57,780 bases of DNA, taken from contig JAIBEW010000035.1 of the NCBI GenBank assembly GCA_019459085.1, positions 1 to 57,780 on the forward strand, in the 5' to 3' direction. A program made the translations under genes and the position numbers. Below are positions 17,097-25,240 of this stretch, piece after piece. The stretch is from Kaistella sp. (lineage in GTDB: Bacteria > Bacteroidota > Bacteroidia > Flavobacteriales > Weeksellaceae). The notes beneath the pieces are model-generated. The model was not told where the DNA came from and did no database searches. It saw only the letters and a program-made list of their open reading frames with translations. Within the stretch, counting starts at the first letter, position 1; each line of letters starts with the position of its first letter.

Positions 17097-18647
17097 TTAT
17101 TTCACCCTTTTCAGGTCAAGATCCTCAAAATCAAAGCTGAAATCAGTAATGTCAGAGATCGGTTTCATTTTCACCGACTGGGCTTTGCCGTTTTCATCAA
17201 AATTAAAATTCACGAAAGCATCGGCATCATAACTTCTGTCATCCCACTTCACAATCATGATGTTAGAAGAATAGGGCAGCAGCTCACCTTTCAACCGCGG
17301 GGAGTTTTTGCAGAAAATACGGAAGGTATTTCCTTCCTGCGAGATTACCACGTCGCCAAACCAGATATCTTTATAAGTTCCGACAATCTGTTCGGCCTTC
17401 ATCTGCGTGTTTTTATCCTTTTTAAAAGCTTCAGACTTTGCAAAAATCTCCTTTTTTCCTTTGTCGAAATCTGTATTCATTTTGGCAGTTCTGTCGGCGT
17501 AGTTTTTGAGCCAGTTGCGGTCCGGATATCCCAAATAGGAATCTTTCAAGGTATTCGTCACCGCAGTGAAAGCGGCTCCCGACTGCTGGTTCGTTAAAAC
17601 CACGATTCCGAGTTTCATGTCCGGAATTAAAGTGAACTGCGTAACGGTGCCGATCAAACCGCCGGTGTGATACACCTGTTTGTGGCCTTTAACATCGGTC
17701 AGGAACCAACCGAGTCCGTACCCTCCGAAATTGGAATCGTAAGAATTTTTTAAAGCAACCGGTGTGGAAATCTGCAGATTCAAAAGCTGCTGAATCTGTT
17801 TATCAGAAACCAGTTTTTTACCGTCTTTGGCCGTGAATCCGTTCATTAAAAACTCCGCCCATATTGTCATGTCTTTGATGTTGCTCATGATTCCGCCGGC
17901 CGCGTTTGCCGTTTCGTTCCAGTCATGCGGAACAGCAACAGCCTTACCATTAACAGGAGCGTGAGCATCAATAATATTTAAACTGTTGGCAGCTTTTGCG
18001 TTTTTGTAGGATCCGAAACTGGAAGTCATTCCTACCGGTTTCAGGATTCTTTCTTCGATGAACTGAGACCAGGTTCTGCCTGAAACACGGTGAATTACTT
18101 CTCCCGCTACAATAAACATAATGTTGTTGTAATCCAGCGTTGTCCGGAAAGGATTTTCAGGCTTCAGATATCTTACGTTGTGGATAATGTCGTTTACTGA
18201 AAGGCTTCCGCCCTCCGGGAAAAACATCAGATCGCCCTGACCTAAACCGAGTCCGGCGCGGTGGGTGATGAGGTCTTTAATGGTAACTTCCTGTGAAACA
18301 TAAGGATCGTACATCTGGAATTCAGGAATGTATTTGGTGACTTTATCATCGAGACTCAGTTTTCCGTCATCTGCAAGCATTGCGAGAGCGGTTCCTGTGA
18401 AACCTTTTGAATTGGAAGCGATACCCACCAAAGTGTTCTCATCCATTTTCTGTCCGGTTGTCAGCGATCTCACGCCGAAACCTTTTGCATAAATCACTTT
18501 ACCGTCTTTCACAATTCCGACGGACATTCCGGGAACGTCAAACGTTTTTATCGTATTCTGAATAAGTTCGTCCAGTTTCTTTTCTTCCATCTGTGAGAAA
18601 GCGAAAACTGAAATAAGGAGGAGCAGAAGGCTGAAATTACGTTTCAT
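17097..18647 (-). CDS. Serine hydrolase of the beta-lactamase/class C fold
   Basis: A 516-residue exported protein from the ATG at 18647 (signal peptide KRNFSLLLLLISVFAFSQ). The penicillin-binding/class C beta-lactamase domain has the SxxK motif as SNSK near residue 90, a YNN motif in LDYNNIMF and an HTGG motif in place of KTG. A C-terminal DUF3471-like domain covers about 405-515. Such proteins include esterases and D-aminopeptidases, and the substrate is unknown. The upstream ATG at 18701 would add 18 residues before the signal peptide and is unlikely. Confidence 0.88.
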   Translation of the reverse strand: MKRNFSLLLLLISVFAFSQMEEKKLDELIQNTIKTFDVPGMSVGIVKDGKVIYAKGFGVRSLTTGQKMDENTLVGIASNSKGFTGTALAMLADDGKLSLDDKVTKYIPEFQMYDPYVSQEVTIKDLITHRAGLGLGQGDLMFFPEGGSLSVNDIIHNVRYLKPENPFRTTLDYNNIMFIVAGEVIHRVSGRTWSQFIEERILKPVGMTSSFGSYKNAKAANSLNIIDAHAPVNGKAVAVPHDWNETANAAGGIMSNIKDMTIWAEFLMNGFTAKDGKKLVSDKQIQQLLNLQISTPVALKNSYDSNFGGYGLGWFLTDVKGHKQVYHTGGLIGTVTQFTLIPDMKLGIVVLTNQQSGAAFTAVTNTLKDSYLGYPDRNWLKNYADRTAKMNTDFDKGKKEIFAKSEAFKKDKNTQMKAEQIVGTYKDIWFGDVVISQEGNTFRIFCKNSPRLKGELLPYSSNIMIVKWDDRSYDADAFVNFNFDENGKAQSVKMKPISDITDFSFDFEDLDLKRVK

Positions 18648-18776
18648 CTTTAAGATTTTTTCAAAGATAATTTTTTTTGATGAGGTACATGGGAATGCCA
18701 CCTAAAAAACACGTTGGAGAGCGGTGATTAGCGTTCAGGCTGAGAAATGAATATTTAGGCAGATGAATATTTTGTG

Positions 18777-19253
18777 CTAAATTTTTTTCGGCTCGCAGAA
18801 AAAGAGCAGTTTTTTCTTTGCATTTTCAAAATCCGACCACGATTTACAATCTGCCTGAAAACCGGCAACACCACAGGTCGGGAAATGGAAAATATCCTCG
18901 GTCATCATATTGGCAAAGTTGGAAATGCCGTTGTTGTGAGAAAACATCGCAACGGAATTTACATGATCCTCCAGATCATCAATCGCGGAATAAAAATTAT
19001 TTTCACTAGGATTGTAGAGTTTCGGATCGGTTTTGATCTCCAGATCATAGATCTGGTTGAAGATTTTACACGTATTCAGGGCACGCACGGCGGGGCTCGA
19101 CACAAACTTTTCGATCGCGATATTGCTGTTTTTTAAATGCTTGGACATTTTGATCGCATCATCCAGGCCGTGGTTTGCCAGCGGACGGTCGAAATCTTCC
19201 GTATTTTCAGGCCAGTCGCTTTTCGCATGCCGAATAAGTATAAGTGTTTTCAT
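18777..19253 (-). CDS. SixA-like histidine phosphatase
   Basis: A 158-residue member of the phosphoglycerate mutase-like superfamily. The catalytic LIRHAKSDW motif is at 5-13, an arginine follows in the DRPLANHG block, and the second catalytic histidine is in VAMFSHNNG. In E. coli SixA dephosphorylates phosphohistidine in signalling proteins; flavobacterial homologues are untested. It starts about 90 bases beyond the end of the alcohol dehydrogenase gene on the same strand, after that gene's terminator. Confidence 0.88.
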   Translation of the reverse strand: MKTLILIRHAKSDWPENTEDFDRPLANHGLDDAIKMSKHLKNSNIAIEKFVSSPAVRALNTCKIFNQIYDLEIKTDPKLYNPSENNFYSAIDDLEDHVNSVAMFSHNNGISNFANMMTEDIFHFPTCGVAGFQADCKSWSDFENAKKKLLFFCEPKKI

Positions 19254-19286
19254 CCTGAATTGGTTTTTGGGGAAATAAAATTAATT

Positions 19287-19321
19287 AAAAAAACGAGAAG
19301 TTGGCAACTTCTCGTTTTTTA
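19287..19321 (-). terminator. Terminator of the alcohol dehydrogenase gene
   Basis: AAACGAGAAGTTG is complementary to CAACTTCTCGTTT one base later and is flanked by A and T runs, giving a strong hairpin on either strand. On the minus strand it lies 22 bases after the alcohol dehydrogenase stop. Confidence 0.85.
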
Positions 19322-19342
19322 TTGTGGAAAATATTAAAAACA

Positions 19343-20383
19343 TCAATCAAAATTAATGATCACTTTCAGGGCTTTTTCTTTGGCAGCATTACCAAAAACC
19401 TCGTATGCCTGAATCATATCCGAAAAACCGAAACGGTGGGAAACCAGTTTTTCCGGTTGCAGTTTTTTGCTTTCTACATTTTTCAAAAGCATAGACGTGG
19501 TATTGGTGCAAACCAATCCCATGGTAATGGTCACGTTTCTGATCCAGAGTTCTTCGATGTGAAGTTCCACCGGTTTGCCGTGTACGCCGATATTCGCAAG
19601 ATGGCCGCCCGGTTTAAGGATTTTCTGGCAGATATCAAAAGTTGCAGGAATTCCTACTGCTTCAATCGCTACATCAACGCCTTCGGCACCTGCTATTTTT
19701 TTAACACCTTCCACGGCGTTTTCTGTACCGCTGTTCACGATATCGCTCGCACCGAAACTTTTAGAAAATTCCAGTCTTTCCTGGTCCAGATCCACCATGA
19801 TAATCTTCGCCGGCGCAAAAAACTGCGCGGTAAGCAATGCAGCAAATCCGATTGGACCGGCTCCCACAATGGCAACTGTGTCTCCCGGTTTTACGGTTCC
19901 GCTCAGAACGCCGATTTCAAAACCGGTAGGTAAAATGTCGCTGAGCATTACTGCCGCTTCTTCATTCACATCATCTTTTAAATGATAAAGAGAGTTATCG
20001 CCGTGCGGAATGCGCACAAATTCCGCCTGGGTTCCGTCGATTAAATGGCCGAGAATCCAGCCGCCGTCAGTACAGTGGGCGTAAAGTTGTTTTTTACAGT
20101 TTTCACATTTTCCGCAGGACGTGATGCAGGAGATTAACACTTTGTCCCCTTTTTTAAAGTTTTTCACCGCTTCACCAGTTTCTTCCACTATTCCCATTCC
20201 TTCATGACCGAGAATTCGTCCCGCAGTTACCGCCGGAACATCTCCTTTCAGGATATGCAGATCGGTTCCGCAAATGGTAGATTTTACCATTTTTACAATC
20301 ACATCGGTAGATTCTTTAATCACCGGCATCGGACAGTCAATCAGTTCTTTTTGTCCGGGTCCCTTAAATACTAAAGCTTTCAT
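19343..20383 (-). CDS. Zinc-dependent alcohol dehydrogenase
   Basis: A 346-residue medium-chain dehydrogenase/reductase. Catalytic zinc ligands are C in STICGTDLH and H/E in GHEGMG; the structural zinc lobe is CGKCENCKKQLYAHC (about 90-104); the NAD(P) Rossmann loop is GAGPIGFAALL. The pattern is that of NAD-dependent secondary or short-chain alcohol dehydrogenases. The ATG at 20383 is preferred over the in-frame TTG two codons earlier. An inverted repeat overlaps its likely promoter. Confidence 0.92.
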   Translation of the reverse strand: MKALVFKGPGQKELIDCPMPVIKESTDVIVKMVKSTICGTDLHILKGDVPAVTAGRILGHEGMGIVEETGEAVKNFKKGDKVLISCITSCGKCENCKKQLYAHCTDGGWILGHLIDGTQAEFVRIPHGDNSLYHLKDDVNEEAAVMLSDILPTGFEIGVLSGTVKPGDTVAIVGAGPIGFAALLTAQFFAPAKIIMVDLDQERLEFSKSFGASDIVNSGTENAVEGVKKIAGAEGVDVAIEAVGIPATFDICQKILKPGGHLANIGVHGKPVELHIEELWIRNVTITMGLVCTNTTSMLLKNVESKKLQPEKLVSHRFGFSDMIQAYEVFGNAAKEKALKVIINFD

Positions 20384-20414
20384 ATGCAATAAGATTTATA
20401 ATGAATGATTTTAT

Positions 20415-20433
20415 CACCTATTAAAGTTAGGTG
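20415..20433. promoter_or_regulatory. Inverted repeat over the -7 region of the alcohol dehydrogenase promoter
   Basis: CACCTA and TAGGTG flank a 7-nt spacer. On the minus strand the repeat covers TAACTTTA (20429-20422), the best -7 candidate for the dehydrogenase gene, with a TTG 17 nt further upstream. It could be a repressor site. Confidence 0.35.
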
Positions 20434-20488
20434 GAATACTGACACGCAATCGTAAATTGTTCTTGATTGATGTCACTATTTTTTAAAT

Positions 20489-20518
20489 TTTGTGAAGAAA
20501 TAAATATTTGTAAATTTG
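20489..20518 (+). promoter_or_regulatory. Promoter of ruvX, very close to the start codon
   Basis: TTTG (20489-20492), 18 nt, TAAATTTG (20511-20518). The ruvX ATG at 20525 is only six bases further on, about where transcription should begin, so the mRNA would be leaderless or nearly so. Confidence 0.65.
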
Positions 20519-20524
20519 CAGACT

Positions 20525-20941
20525 ATGGGGAAAATAATGGCAGTAGATTTTGGCAAAAGACGCTGCGGTATCGCCGTGACGGATGATATGAAGATCATTG
20601 CCAGCGGATTGGAGACCGTAGAAACCCAAAATATATTTCCTTTCTGCACCTCATACTTTAATGAAAACGATGTAGAAGCTATCGTTATCGGACTTCCCAC
20701 GGATCTGAAGGGTAACATGTCGGAGATTGAACAGGAGATTTTAAAATTTATAGAAAAATTTAAAACTACTTTTCCTGAGGTTAAGGTTCACCGTTTTGAT
20801 GAACGTTTTACCTCGAAAATGGCGTCTTATTTTATTTCGCAGAGCGGAAAAAGCAAAAAAAAGCGGGAAGAAAAGGGTCTGATTGATAAAGTGAGTGCCA
20901 CCCTGATTCTGCAGAATTTTTTAGAACAGCAACAAAAATGA
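20525..20941 (+). CDS. ruvX: Holliday junction resolvase-like YqgF/RuvX
   Basis: A 138-residue RNase H-fold nuclease of the YqgF family, involved in 16S rRNA 5' processing and possibly junction resolution. The acidic MAVDFGKRRCGIAVTDD strand, the VIGLPTDLKG motif and the HRFDERFTSKMA block are diagnostic. The first ATG (20525) is six bases after the -7 box; a second in-frame ATG at 20537 is possible. Its last four bases overlap def, so the two are translationally coupled. Confidence 0.92.
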   Translation: MGKIMAVDFGKRRCGIAVTDDMKIIASGLETVETQNIFPFCTSYFNENDVEAIVIGLPTDLKGNMSEIEQEILKFIEKFKTTFPEVKVHRFDERFTSKMASYFISQSGKSKKKREEKGLIDKVSATLILQNFLEQQQK

Positions 20942-21510
20942 TATTACCGATACGCGCCTTTGGCGACTCCGTCTTACGAAAGCACTGTCAGGAAATTGAT
21001 AAAAATTATCCCGGCCTGAAGGAATTGATCGACAATATGTTTGAAACCATGAATTCCGCGCATGGTATCGGATTGGCAGCACCACAGATTGGTCTGGACA
21101 TCCGGCTTTTTATCGTGGATCTTTCGCCTTTGGCGGATGATGAAGATTATGCCGACATTGCCGGGGAACTTAAAATTTTTAAAAAAGTGCTCATCAATGC
21201 AAAGATTCTGGAAGAATCCGGAGCTGAGTGGAAATTCAATGAAGGCTGCCTCTCCATTCCTGATGTGCGTGAAGATGTTAAAAGAAAAGAAACAATCGTG
21301 ATTGAATATTTTGACGAAAATTTCGTGAAACACACCGAGACTTTCTCCGATATGCGTGCAAGAGTCATCCAACATGAATATGACCATATCGAAGGCATTC
21401 TTTTCACGGATCATTTGAGTTCGCTGAAAAAAAAGTTGGTAAAAGGCAAGCTCACGAAAATTTCTCAGGGCGAGGTATCCGTAACCTACAAGATGAGGTT
21501 TCCAAAGTAA
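20938..21510 (+). CDS. def: Peptide deformylase
   Basis: Removes the formyl group from nascent N-terminal methionine. The 190-residue product has all three metal/active-site motifs: GIGLAAPQIG, EGCLSIP and QHEYDHIEG. An insertion of acidic residues (about 65-85) between the first two motifs is common in Bacteroidota deformylases. It overlaps ruvX by 4 bp (ATGA) and is followed after 61 bases by the DUF5606 gene. Confidence 0.96.
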   Translation: MILPIRAFGDSVLRKHCQEIDKNYPGLKELIDNMFETMNSAHGIGLAAPQIGLDIRLFIVDLSPLADDEDYADIAGELKIFKKVLINAKILEESGAEWKFNEGCLSIPDVREDVKRKETIVIEYFDENFVKHTETFSDMRARVIQHEYDHIEGILFTDHLSSLKKKLVKGKLTKISQGEVSVTYKMRFPK

Positions 21511-21529
21511 AAAATAAATCAATTATAAG

Positions 21530-21550
21530 GCGTAATGCAGAACGCAGAAG
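21530..21550 (+). repeat. Heptad repeat tract between def and the DUF5606 gene
   Basis: Three 7-nt units, GCGTAAT, GCAGAAC and GCAGAAG, lie head to tail in the 61-base gap. The style matches two other heptad tracts in the nuo operon. Confidence 0.4.
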
Positions 21551-21571
21551 CCAAACAAAAAAATTAAAAGT

Positions 21572-22135
21572 ATGCAGTTAGAAAAAATTATTTCAATTTC
21601 CGGCAAACCCGGACTTTACAAACTGATTTCGCAGTTGAAAAGCGGTTTTATTATCGAGGATGTTGTCACCAAGAAGAAAGTGAGCATCGGAAATACTTCT
21701 CAGGTAAGTTTACTCGATAATATTGCCATGTTTACATTCGAAAAAGAAGTTCCTTTATTCGAAGTTTTCGAAAACGTTGCTAAGAACTATGATTATAAGG
21801 AAACCATTTCCCACAAATCAACTGATGCTGAACTGAGAGAATTCATGTCGGTATCTTTACCCAATTATGATACTGAAAGAGTGTATGTTTCCGACATCAA
21901 AAAACTTGCTCAGTGGTACAATATCCTGCAGAAAGCAGGTTACATTACTCCTGAAAGTTTTGTAAAATCTGAAGAAGCCGCAGAAGAAAAATCTGAAGAC
22001 CAACCGGAAATTACAGAAAAAAAAACGGCGAAAAAGGCAGCTCCTAAAACAGAGAAAACAACGACGCCAAAAGCGAAAATTTCTACCTCTTCGGCAAAAG
22101 CAGCCCCAAAAAGTACACACAGAAAAATGGGATAA
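21572..22135 (+). CDS. DUF5606 domain protein
   Basis: A 187-residue protein of unknown function. Residues 1-130 match the DUF5606 family of Bacteroidota (start MQLEKIISISGKPGLYKL, later LPNYDTERVYVSDIKKLAQWY). The rest is a low-complexity tail of Lys, Ala, Thr, Ser and Glu (about 132-187), which looks disordered and could bind nucleic acid or acidic partners. It is third in the ruvX-def operon and is followed by a terminator. Confidence 0.85.
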   Translation: MQLEKIISISGKPGLYKLISQLKSGFIIEDVVTKKKVSIGNTSQVSLLDNIAMFTFEKEVPLFEVFENVAKNYDYKETISHKSTDAELREFMSVSLPNYDTERVYVSDIKKLAQWYNILQKAGYITPESFVKSEEAAEEKSEDQPEITEKKTAKKAAPKTEKTTTPKAKISTSSAKAAPKSTHRKMG

Positions 22136-22157
22136 TTTTTTATCCGCCTCAATAACC

Positions 22158-22184
22158 AACCTTGTCTTTCCGGCAAGGTTTTTT
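22158..22184 (+). terminator. Terminator of the ruvX-def-DUF5606 operon
   Basis: AACCTTG (22158-22164) and CAAGGTT (22174-22180) form a 7-bp stem with a 9-nt loop, running directly into a T tract. Confidence 0.8.
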
Positions 22185-22214
22185 GTATTTTTACATGAAC
22201 CTTTATCACCCGAT

Positions 22215-22985
22215 ATGAATACCAAAGAAGAAAAACTCGAAGCATTTTCACGGCTTTTAGATATTATGGACGATCTGCGCGAAAAATGTCCGTGGGACCA
22301 AAAGCAGGATCTGCAGAGCCTCCGTCATCTGACTCTGGAAGAAGTGTACGAACTTTCTGATGCACTTTTGCAGGAAGATTTGCCCGAAATTAAAAAGGAA
22401 CTCGGCGACGTTTTGCTTCATCTGGTTTTTTATGCAAAAATAGGTTCAGAGAAAAAAAGCTTCGATATCGCTGATGTCATCAATTCGCTGAATGAAAAAC
22501 TCATTTTCCGTCATCCTCATATTTACGGGGATGTTGAGGTAAAAGATGAAGAAGAAGTAAAGCAGAACTGGGAAAAACTCAAACTTAAAGAAGGCAACAG
22601 ATCGGTGCTTTCGGGCGTTTCAAAAGGAATTCCAAGTATGGTAAAAGCGTACCGGATCCAGGATAAAGTAAAGGGAATCGGTTTTGAATTTCACGATGCG
22701 GAAGATGCCTGGAAAAAAGTGGACGAAGAACTGGCGGAATTCCATGCTGAAACGGATCCTGATAAGAAAGAGCAGGAACTGGGCGACGTTTTCTTTTCGC
22801 TCATCAATTACGCAAGGATTTCAGGAATCAATCCTGATTCTGCTCTGGAAAGAACCAATATCAAGTTTATCTCCAGATTTCAGCAGATGGAAAAACTTGC
22901 CCTGCAGAAAAACCTGAATCTTTCTGAAATGCCTCTGGAAGAGATGGATGAGCTTTGGGAAGAAGCAAAACTCATGCTCCGTTAA
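22215..22985 (+). CDS. mazG: Nucleoside triphosphate pyrophosphohydrolase MazG
   Basis: Hydrolyses NTPs and dNTPs to the monophosphates. The 256-residue product has two MazG domains. The first carries CPWDQKQ, EEVYE and ELGDVLLHLVFYAKI; the second carries WKKVDEELAEF and QELGDVFFSLINYARI, the acidic ExxE/ExxD magnesium sites. This two-domain layout equals E. coli MazG. It ends 10 bases before the convergent ABC permease gene. Confidence 0.95.
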   Translation: MNTKEEKLEAFSRLLDIMDDLREKCPWDQKQDLQSLRHLTLEEVYELSDALLQEDLPEIKKELGDVLLHLVFYAKIGSEKKSFDIADVINSLNEKLIFRHPHIYGDVEVKDEEEVKQNWEKLKLKEGNRSVLSGVSKGIPSMVKAYRIQDKVKGIGFEFHDAEDAWKKVDEELAEFHAETDPDKKEQELGDVFFSLINYARISGINPDSALERTNIKFISRFQQMEKLALQKNLNLSEMPLEEMDELWEEAKLMLR

Positions 22986-22995
22986 AAGAAGGTGG

Positions 22996-24120
22996 TTAAT
23001 TTGTTTTCCGGTAGCGCAAAATAGCCCAGCCAATGACCATAGCGCCCAAAACTGTAATAAATGTAAAGTGCGGCAGTAAATCCATAAAACCACTGTTCTT
23101 CAGCATAATTAAGCGGATGGCGTCAACTCCATACGTTACCGGATTCACATAAGCAATGTATTTTGCCCACTCCGTCATGCTTTCTATAGGAGTGAAAAGT
23201 CCACTCATGAGAATAAAAATCATCATGAAGAAGAATACTACAAACATCGATTGCTGTTGGGTCTCACTGTAAACCGAAACCAAAAGTCCCATTCCCAAAA
23301 TCGTGATGAGGTACACCGAAATGAATACGTAAAGCAGGAGAAAACTTCCCTTCATCTGAATTTTATAAACGAAAATGGTGACCAAAAGTCCAATGCTGAA
23401 AGCAACCATGGCCAGCAACCAAAAAGGAATGAGTTTTCCGAGGATGAAATCCCCTTTCCTAATTGGCGATACGTTAATCTGTTCGATGGTTCCTGTTTCT
23501 TTTTCTGCTACGATATTTAAAGCGGTTAAATAACCACCGATTAAAGTCACCAGAAATGCCAGAATTCCCGGAACCAGAGAAAGCCTGTAATTGTACCCTT
23601 CATTAAACCGGAATTTCGGGACCATTTCAAGACTTGAGGTTTTCTTCATACTTTCCAGTTCCGGAGTCATTCTCACCTGAATCTGTTCATTGTAATCCTG
23701 CAGAATCTGAGGAAGATAACTGGCTGAAAGCCCGGCTTTGGTACCGTTTATGGCATTGATGGCGAGCAACACCTTCTGACTGTTTTTCCGCACCAGATCT
23801 TTTTCAAAATTATTGGGGATTTCGATAATCAAGTCGGCCCTGTCTTTTTGAACTTCCTCATAGGCTTTGCGGTAATTCTCACTGTACGAGGCGATTTTAA
23901 AATATCCGGACGCCGTAATTTTCCGGATAAGTTCGCGGGATAAACCGGATTTATCATGGTCAACCACTGCTATTTTTATATCCTTTATTTCATAATTCGC
24001 GGCCAGTGGAAGCACGACCAACTGAACCACAGGCATCACGAAAATAACGGCTAGAATCGCTTTGTTCCTGAAAATTTGCAGGAATTCTTTCTTGATTAAT
24101 ATGCGCAGTGTTCTAAACAT
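22996..24120 (-). CDS. ABC-2 type efflux permease (YbhR-like)
   Basis: A 374-residue inner-membrane permease. An N-terminal helix (about 22-42), a large periplasmic loop (about 45-180) and five C-terminal helices give the ABC2_membrane layout. The VAEKETGTIEQINVSPI block after the first C-terminal helix is the conserved cytoplasmic element. It pairs with the next permease upstream (9 bp apart) to form the membrane part of a YbhFSR-type exporter. Confidence 0.9.
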   Translation of the reverse strand: MFRTLRILIKKEFLQIFRNKAILAVIFVMPVVQLVVLPLAANYEIKDIKIAVVDHDKSGLSRELIRKITASGYFKIASYSENYRKAYEEVQKDRADLIIEIPNNFEKDLVRKNSQKVLLAINAINGTKAGLSASYLPQILQDYNEQIQVRMTPELESMKKTSSLEMVPKFRFNEGYNYRLSLVPGILAFLVTLIGGYLTALNIVAEKETGTIEQINVSPIRKGDFILGKLIPFWLLAMVAFSIGLLVTIFVYKIQMKGSFLLLYVFISVYLITILGMGLLVSVYSETQQQSMFVVFFFMMIFILMSGLFTPIESMTEWAKYIAYVNPVTYGVDAIRLIMLKNSGFMDLLPHFTFITVLGAMVIGWAILRYRKTN

Positions 24121-24129
24121 TTTTTTGAA

Positions 24130-25230
24130 TTATTCAAGCCGTATTTTAAATTTTTTCACCGCGATGACAAACAGGACCGTCATCATTCCCAAAAGAACCA
24201 AAACGTGTTTCCAGATCACTTCGAGTCCGGTTCCCTTGATCATGATATTTTTTACAATTTCGTAATACCATTTGGCGGGAATTACGTTGCCGACCATTTG
24301 TAACGGAACCGGCATATTCTCCACCGGGAACATGAAACCGCTCAGCATCAGCGTCGGCAGCATGGTTCCGATCAGCGAAATGAGCATGGCGGTTTGTTGG
24401 GTATCGGTTAAAATTGAAATCACAATGCCGATCAATAGATTGGTGATGATGAAAATTATGCTGATTCCAAAAAGAAGAAAAAGATTCCCTTTGATCGGTA
24501 AATCGAGTACGGAAACACTTAGTATAAGAATCGAGATCAAAATTACCATCGACAAAATAAAATAAGGAATTGCTTTGGCCAATATAATGACATACGGTTT
24601 CATAGGAGAAACAAGCAGAATTTCCATGGTGCCGGTTTCTTTTTCCCGAACAATAGCAATCGCAGTCATCAGAACACAGATGATGAGAAGGATAAATGCC
24701 ATCACGCCGGGAACGAAATTGGGAGCGCCTTTCAGTTGCGGATTGTAAAGCATGCGGATTTCGGGTTGAATTCCTGAATGCGACTGCAGGGTTTGCTGTC
24801 CATAAAAATCCAGAATGATGTTCGACATGAAATTATAGATCTGATTGGCCATATTGATATCGGTTCCGTCAGTGATGAGCTGCACCTGAGTTTTTTTACC
24901 GCTGTTCAGATTTTGGGAAAACTGTTCAGGAATTACGACAATCATCTTGATTTTTCCTCCTTTGAAAGCATCTTCAGCTTCCTGAATGGATTTCAGATCC
25001 TGATCCAGATCGAAGTACTGATTCGCATCGATTTTCGAAACCAAATCGATGGATGTCTGGGATTTATCCTGATCCAAAACCCCGATTTTGGTGTTTTTAA
25101 CTTCGGTACTTAAGGCAAAACCAAAAAGCAGGATCTGCACCACCGGCATTCCGAAAAGAATGAGCAAGGTTCTTTTGTCACGCAGTACGTGTAAAAATTC
25201 TTTTCGTACAAAAGTGATGAGCTGTTTCAT
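24130..25230 (-). CDS. ABC-2 type efflux permease (YbhS-like)
   Basis: A 366-residue permease with the same layout as its neighbour: first helix about 21-41, a periplasmic domain, then a helix bundle from about 175. It carries VREKETGTMEILLVSPM, the family's cytoplasmic motif. The two permeases are paralogues and probably act as a heterodimer. It starts 10 bases after the stop of the ATPase gene upstream. Confidence 0.9.
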   Translation of the reverse strand: MKQLITFVRKEFLHVLRDKRTLLILFGMPVVQILLFGFALSTEVKNTKIGVLDQDKSQTSIDLVSKIDANQYFDLDQDLKSIQEAEDAFKGGKIKMIVVIPEQFSQNLNSGKKTQVQLITDGTDINMANQIYNFMSNIILDFYGQQTLQSHSGIQPEIRMLYNPQLKGAPNFVPGVMAFILLIICVLMTAIAIVREKETGTMEILLVSPMKPYVIILAKAIPYFILSMVILISILILSVSVLDLPIKGNLFLLFGISIIFIITNLLIGIVISILTDTQQTAMLISLIGTMLPTLMLSGFMFPVENMPVPLQMVGNVIPAKWYYEIVKNIMIKGTGLEVIWKHVLVLLGMMTVLFVIAVKKFKIRLE

Positions 25231-25240
25231 TTTTCAGTGC

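Noticed and set aside
20974-21522. A 182-codon open frame antisense to def
   Set aside because: It lies wholly opposite a well-supported deformylase, has no family-like motifs, and arises from codon bias of the real gene. Similar long antisense frames oppose the alcohol dehydrogenase (19301-19933), the S9 peptidase and the nuo genes.
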